Shown here one piece after another: positions 59,601 to 64,000 of a stretch of DNA of 64,000 nt. Source of the DNA: Phaffia rhodozyma. Taxonomy: Eukaryota; Basidiomycota; Tremellomycetes; Cystofilobasidiales; Mrakiaceae. The stretch is taken from NCBI GenBank assembly GCA_014706385.1, contig JACGZH010000001.1:992001-1056000 (forward strand). Direction: 5' to 3'. Every line of letters begins with the position of its first letter. The first letter of the stretch is position 1. A model generated the notes under the pieces. It ran no database searches. It had not been told where the DNA came from and saw only the letters and a list, made by a program, of their open reading frames with translations. A program made the translations under genes and the position numbers.

Positions 59601-59851
59601 TTGGAGGAAGCGTTTCCAAGATCAAGACCGACGACGGAAGCCTAGTTGGCGATAGCATACACCCAACAATTGGTTGACCGAATAAGAGAAAAACGCACAA
59701 CGGGGAAAGGAGAATACCAGGAAAGAGAGAAGGAGAAGGGAAAAAAATCAGCCCTGATAGGAACACAACCGGTCGTCTCTGAACAGACAGGGCCCAAAGA
59801 ACGAAACAGCACGAGAACATCAAACTCAAGAGAACCCGGACGACATACCAT
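56645..59851 (-). CDS. SSE1: Hsp110-family chaperone/nucleotide exchange factor (Sse1 type)
   Basis: The large last exon shows the Hsp70-like ATPase: VVIAVPGWFTDIQRRAMLNA, LRLINDLTAVALGWGI, VVFIDVGHSNFSVAVAAFSK, YDRHFGGRDLDFALVQHFAK, EIDSVELVGGSSRVPAIKER and LNQDEAIARGATFACA, followed by the Hsp110 substrate domain with an acidic insert and the end MDADELD. Hsp110 replaces ADP on Hsp70 and holds unfolded protein. Upstream exons give RYIGEAAKTAETSNFKNTIG and RLIGRKFDDP. The 5' end is made of tiny exons: ATG at 59851-59849 directly before GTATGT, then 42 nt (59600-59641, ASVVGLDLGNASSK), 20 nt (59482-59501), 16 nt (59343-59358) and 29 nt (59167-59195), together giving IGVARRGGIDII and VNEVSNRATP. 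Coding bias is strong, as expected of an abundant protein. Confidence 0.95.
59167..59851 (-). other. SSE1 microexon cluster
   Basis: Minus-strand exons of 3 coding bases (start codon), 42, 20, 16 and 29 nt, each bounded by AG and GT in matching phase. A polypyrimidine run and TTAG sit just before the ATG (about 59869-59866), so the start codon may itself lie on a 17-nt exon after a 5' UTR intron. Confidence 0.8.
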
Positions 59852-60308
59852 TATTTTTGTATAGTCTAAGAAAGAAAGAGAAAGGGAAAAGAAAGAAAGG
59901 AAAAGGAGGGATAGATGGGGTGGGTGGTAGGTATGTGTTGGTGGGTGGGTGTCGGGGTATATGAGGGTGCGATTGATAGTCGACTGTATTAGACTGACTG
60001 GAACTTGACACTACAGAATTACCTCGAGTGATTTTTTATTTTAATTATTTTTTTTCCATCGCCTTCTTTTTCTTCTGCTGAAAGAACGCGAAAGAATCCG
60101 ATCGAAAATCTCCAAATTTTTTACACGGGGTTTGGAGCTGTGCATGTAATTGGGGTTGTAATCGTAACCACTTCACTTACGTACACATGAGCGGGCTAGC
60201 CCGACTCTGGCTTGAGCCGTTTACATCCTTGGTTGATCTCTTGGTTCCCAGGAAGGAAAGAGATACCTTAGATACCTCACTTTGCAAACTAACATACTCT
60301 CGCTGATC
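59852..60308. promoter_or_regulatory. Divergent promoter of SSE1 and the Cys-rich membrane protein
   Basis: About 460 bases. GA-rich at 59868-59925 with GTGGGTGG repeats to 59955, then A/T-rich. GAACGCGAAAGAA at about 60082-60095 has GAA units but not the alternating nGAAnnTTCn pattern of a strong heat shock element. No gene is supported. Confidence 0.45.
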
Positions 60309-61232
60309 ATGCTGAGTAGACCACTCGCCCTTGTCGTCTTTCTCTTTCTGTCGTTTTCACTCGTTAGCCTGTTCTCTCTTGCTTGGTTACAGATCCGTTT
60401 CGAAACTAATCAGACACACTTCTCATATAGCTCGTCCAACCAGTGAATGCAGCCTCAACAACTCAGTTGGAACTGACATACTGTAAATGTATCTGCTTCC
60501 AAAACTCGACAATCATCCCTCTCTACCTACCGAACGATCGAAAACACCCCTGTGCTAGTTGTACAAAAGCATTCTGTCTCGTCAGTCGATCTGACCTTCT
60601 CTCATCTGCTTTTCCTTCTCTCTCTTCTCTCTTACTTCAAAGTGAACGTCAATTATAATCTAACACAGTCCTATCTGGCTTACAACTGCTACAGGACCAG
60701 AAACTGCCGATTTGTAAAGACGCTTCCCTAGGTCACATTAACCTTGACATCACCTCCGGTACCGAAGGTGATGTCGAGGCCAGATGTTTCAGTTCGTTCC
60801 TCATGCGCTTCTACTCCTTTTACTTTCGTCCTCAAGCTCGAATCCAGGCAGATCCTGATTAGGCCTCTTTGCTCTCTCCCTGCTACAACCTTCACCCACA
60901 CTACAGAGAGAGGCTCGCCAAGAGATCAAGCCATCCTTACGATCTTCATAATCATAATATTTGGCCTTGTACTCGTCGCTTTCGCAAGACCTAGGATGGA
61001 AAGGTTGGGTTGGAGTTTTGGTAGAGGATTCAGCAGTTGGAAGGTATGCTCCTCATCTTTTTTCCTCTTTGTGTTGGTCTTGATGCTGTTCGTAAGAGAG
61101 AGATGGACTGACCGTCAAGCTTCCTATGGACAATTTTGATCCCAACCATCAAAACAGGACGTCATCCCAAGCAGATCAGCCATCCAGCCAGAAACTAGAC
61201 AGCAATACGCGCCCGTGTCCGTTGGGTCCTAA
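60309..61232 (+). CDS. Cys-rich type I membrane protein, conserved fungal unknown
   Basis: The start MLSRPLALVVFLFLSFSL joins LVQPVNA to give a signal peptide with likely cleavage after VNA. The luminal part is ASTTQLELTYCKCICFQNST, IIPLYLPNDRKHPCASCTKA, FCL spliced to DQKLPICKDASL and TSGTEGDVEARCF. An exon then gives KRGSPRDQAILT, a membrane segment (IFIIIIFGLVLVAF), and a basic ARPRMERLGWSFGRGFSSW; the last exon adds a cytosolic tail ending YAPVSVGS. The pattern CxCxCF-x-CxxCxxxFCL-x-CK has eight or nine cysteines, suggesting disulfides in the secretory pathway. I believe similar hypothetical proteins occur in other basidiomycetes, but I know of no function. Five exons. It converges on RVS161. 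Confidence 0.68.
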
Positions 61233-61542
61233 GAACCACTCAGTTACTTTTCTCTTCCTCTCTTGTCTTTTCTTCATGTCTTCTTTCCCGACTCCTGTCT
61301 TCTTTGCTGCCCTTGCTTATCAGTTGTCTATCTAAGCATACTTTTTTCGCACTGCGATGCTCAACCAAACGATAAGATTGTGAAACATAAAGAAAAAAGA
61401 ACAGATTCACGTGTCGCGAGCGTAGAGTGGGCGAAACATAAATCACAAAAGACAAAAGACACTTGGGCCGACAACACATAAGACAACACGCACGGCTGAA
61501 CAGGATGGAGCCCAAAAAAAAATACACCACAATACTCCTGGA
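61233..61542. other. Convergent 3' region before RVS161
   Basis: About 310 bases, likely 3' UTRs. Nothing else recognised. Confidence 0.4.
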
Positions 61543-63215
61543 TTAACCACTTCCGTAGATCGAGAGATCCTTCATCTCGGCCAACACAGTCTCCACCTGA
61601 GAATCTAACATTCCAGACGCGTATTCATCTCTAACGTTGTCCGCAAAGTATCTAATAGGCCACAAAGACGAACATCCCATCAGCCATTTTTCTTCCATTC
61701 TCTTGCATCTAGTGTTTCTCCTTCCTCTTTTTCTCCCCATCCAGACGAAACAAAGCAAACTAACCGTTGCACGCCGCTCATCTTTTCGTAACCTTCTTCT
61801 GCAAACTTCAACTGACACCGAACCATCGACTCAAAGCTCGGGTCCAAATAAGGTACCCGAAGTTCCACCATCTGGGGTAATCCCTCGAGCAACGTCGAGT
61901 TCATCACCTCGTACACCGCCTCGGCCTCGTCATTCTCTTGTTGGGCCTAAGGGAAGGATTATAGGGAAAGAAAAGGTTGAAATCGGTTTTGAGCTTCTAA
62001 CTGAAGACGTCCTCCTCCCAAAGCTCAAGTACAAAAAGTCGACAGGATAAGTCACATACACGTGGTAGCTTGGTGACATCGTCGTTCCCCTTCTCTGCTA
62101 GCTTACGCATCCGTGTACGGGCGGCGTCATAGTCCAAAAGCTACGTGAACAAGAAGAAGAAAAGGAAAGTCAGTCAGTCAAGTACGTCTCCGATGAAGAA
62201 TCACATTCGAACCAACTCTCCAGACGTACCTTCTTGTTCCTCTTCTCAATGGCGGCATTGACCATTTGGAAATACGAACAGAATCTACCAATAGGCTCGA
62301 GCACTGTGTGTCGATATGGTTGATCCTGAACATGAGTGGGATCCAAGATAAAGTACCATCAGTGGATATCCATCCAACCGAACCAGTCAGCTTCATACAT
62401 CCGCTGGGTCGAGTATGAAACCAGGTATGATATAAAGGACTAACAAGGTCTCTACCGACACCAGTGTCAAGCTCATCGACCGCTCGTTTATAAGCGTGCC
62501 CGGCCATCGCTCCATCCGACGTGAGTTCTGCAGCAGAGTAAAATAGCTCGATCGTCTCGGCCAGTCGAGCTTCGGACGAGGTCATCGCTAGCGTTTCTCA
62601 AACACGACGTGTGAGATTCAGTCACTCGGATAATCAACAGAATGCTACGCAAATCAAGGGGGAAGAGCACAAACCTCGCATAGCATCCAAGTAAGACTTG
62701 GCATCCTTGTGTAAAGAGTTGAGCTCCTTCTCGAGCCTGATAGGATTCCCAGCCAAAGCCAACGAGACCTCCATCAGTCTTATCTACACTGGAGAAGCCA
62801 GATATGGATAGGACTTACACTCGGTACTTTGCAACTTCACTATCAAATTCGTTATCAACAGTTCGATCAACCTGACCCGTCTTCTGCATCAACGTCGTTC
62901 CAGCTCGGTTACTAAGAACGACCGATACAGTTTCCAAAGTCGCGGTCAGTGTCAGCTAAAGAGAGAATTAGGATATAATTAGGAAAATGAATGTTGCACA
63001 CTTACAAGCTCTTCTTCAATCTTTTGTTCCCCAAGAGGCACACATGAAGCATGAACCAAAAAGGATTAGGAGGGTGTCGATAGTCACGACCAGACTAGAA
63101 TTCTGCTTACCCGTTCCTACATGAACAGAACCAGCAGCACCGTACATCAGCAAACGCCATCACAAACACAAAGAGATAAGGAAAGAAGAACTAGAAACCA
63201 GACTCACCAACTCAT
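61543..63215 (-). CDS. RVS161: Rvs161/Hob3-type N-BAR protein
   Basis: Main exons read NRAGTTLMQKTGQVDRTVDN, EFDSEVAKYR, LEKELNSLHKDAKSYLDAMR, SSEARLAETIELFYSAAELT, AYKRAVDELDTGVGRD, YRHTVLEPIGRFCSYFQMVN, LLDYDAARTRMRKLAEKGND, PQMVELRVPYLDPSFESMVR, LKFAEEGYEKMSGVQRYF and VETVLAEMKDLSIYGSG, the complete BAR domain of Rvs161 without an SH3 domain. It bends membranes in endocytosis and cell fusion as a partner of Rvs167. The N-terminus MSWNGLKKSF is split over three coding pieces: 8 nt (63208-63215), 6 nt (63111-63116, GAACGG) and 15 nt (63006-63020), before the exon starting at 62911. Length and the end motif match the family, which is about 260 residues. Confidence 0.93.
63006..63215 (-). other. 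RVS161 microexons (8, 6 and 15 nt)
   Basis: ATGAGTTG before a GTGAGT donor, GAACGG between GTAG and GTAAGC, and a 15-nt piece between AAAAG and GTAAGT. Joined they read ATG AGT TGG AAC GGA TTG AAG AAG, giving MSWNGLKK, the invariant Rvs161 start. Confidence 0.85.
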
Positions 63216-63599
63216 CTCCAATATGTATTCAAGTAACAGACAAAGGTTTAAACGTCAAGGAAGACTGAAAGAGAACGAGAGAGACTGGGAAAGAGTAGAT
63301 CTATCCAGAAGAGGTTGAACGACAAGCGAGATCCTGGTGAGATCTGTGTCTGACTGCGGGATCACCGTACACCATAGGTAATCTTAGATAACAATCAAAT
63401 ACTCTTATTAGATTACACCCAATGACGCTTGCTGCTGCCACTCATCATCATAGCCGTTAGGAAGCGATCGATAAAATGTATAAAGCTAGCTCCGTTTCAG
63501 GAGAGCGCAATTTTATCACACTTCCTTTTCTCCTCCACTTGAATCTCTTAGCGTCCCGCATCTCATACACAATCCGTCTTGAATACATCCGTTCTCATC
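63216..63599. promoter_or_regulatory. Divergent promoter of RVS161 and the last gene
   Basis: About 380 bases between facing-away start codons. A CT-rich stretch lies at 63520-63550 just before the + strand start. No known site recognised. Confidence 0.4.
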
Positions 63600-64000
63600 A
63601 TGTCTCTCCGAACATTCTCACGATCACTCTTCGCTTCTCTCGGGCGAGTCCCTGCGATCGAGGCGGCCGCCTCCCGATCATACGCCTCTAAGCCACCTGC
63701 AAAGCAGAACGTATCTGCATCTACAGCTGATCGCACTGATAGCAACCAGGCAGGACCGTACCAGCCAGCTGATTACACCGTTCGTATCCTTGGCTCTTCG
63801 GAAACTGATATCCGTCGTTTGTCTAGAAACTGACCAGACTGATGGTTGGATGCGGGTGGTTATGATGAAACAGACGGAGGTTGCACCCGAAGGACTGGGC
63901 GCCCTCCCTGGACAAGGAGGCAAGCAGGGAGAAATGACGAATGAGTCTGGTAGTGCCAATGTCGATTCCCAGGCCAGAAGCAGCAACGAGACCAAAGAAA
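63600..64000 (+). CDS. Partial protein with mitochondrial-type presequence
   Basis: The start MSLRTFSRSLFASLGRVPAI plus EAAASRSYASKPPAKQNVSA has Arg, Ser and Ala and no acidic residues for the first 20, with an R-x-Y-A-S cleavage-like site, typical of mitochondrial import. The exon ends near ADYT at a GTTCGT donor (about 63780). An acceptor near 63838 gives TDGWMRVVMMKQTEVAPEGL and GALPGQGGKQGEMTNESGS, open to the window end. The gene is cut by the window boundary and I cannot name it. Confidence 0.5.

Noticed and set aside
60082..60095. Heat shock element in the SSE1 promoter
   Set aside because: GAA units occur but not in the inverted nGAAnnTTCn array needed for a confident call.
1..64000. 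Transposons, tRNA genes or a specialised metabolite cluster
   Set aside because: No reverse transcriptase, transposase, long terminal repeats, convincing A/B-box cloverleaf or biosynthetic core enzyme was seen; the genes are housekeeping and unrelated in pathway.

Overview
The window is nuclear DNA of a fungus, most likely a basidiomycete yeast (a Tremellomycete such as a Cystofilobasidiales species is my best guess, low confidence). The evidence is protein content (an Rrm4-type endosomal mRNA-transport protein, Pbs2, Erg4, Afi1, Bli-3 and Hmp1-like proteins), very intron-rich genes with roughly 80-120 nt GT-AG introns, and compact spacing. No transposon, CRISPR array, rRNA or convincing tRNA gene was seen. 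All genes are spliced, so single-frame ORFs are fragments; spans below run from inferred start codon to inferred stop codon, and several internal junctions are inferred by eye.

Layout, 5' to 3': RRM4-like (+), mitochondrial K+/H+ exchange-related protein (-), PEX14 (-), DUF3074/START-like protein (-), a small hypothetical (+), DUF1348 NTF2-like (-), RD/SR-rich nuclear protein (+), MAU2/SCC4 cohesin loader (-), COG4 (+), PBS2 MAPKK (-), TRM732/THADA (+), ZNHIT2-like (-), YAE1 (+), PEX2 (+), UPF0014/FetB-like membrane protein (-), CsbD/Hmp1-like (-), AFI1 DENN/SPA protein (-), YRA1/ALYREF (+), a small basic protein (-), ERG4 (+), BLI-3-like flavin split-barrel protein (-), VTA1 (+), SSE1/Hsp110 (-), a Cys-rich type I membrane protein (+), RVS161/Hob3 BAR protein (-) and a partial mitochondrial-looking protein (+). 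Twenty of the 25 neighbouring pairs switch strand, so most genes share either a short divergent promoter or a convergent terminator region.

Functional themes: mRNA handling (Rrm4, Yra1, RD protein), membrane traffic (COG4, Afi1, Vta1, Rvs161), peroxisome import (Pex14 docking and Pex2 RING, not adjacent), translation and RNP assembly (Yae1, ZNHIT2, Trm732), stress and sterols (Pbs2, Sse1, Erg4). They do not form a cluster with one job.

The most unusual signal is structural: a set of extremely small coding exons (4, 6, 15, 16, 16, 17, 18 and 20 nt) that must be spliced in to restore conserved motifs in ERG4, RVS161, SSE1 and MAU2, plus an SSE1 start codon immediately followed by a splice donor. 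Other points worth checking are three exact ACGCGT boxes at 13-bp spacing in front of MAU2, an outsized YRA1 intron holding a possible poison exon, and an orphan fungal UPF0014 permease.
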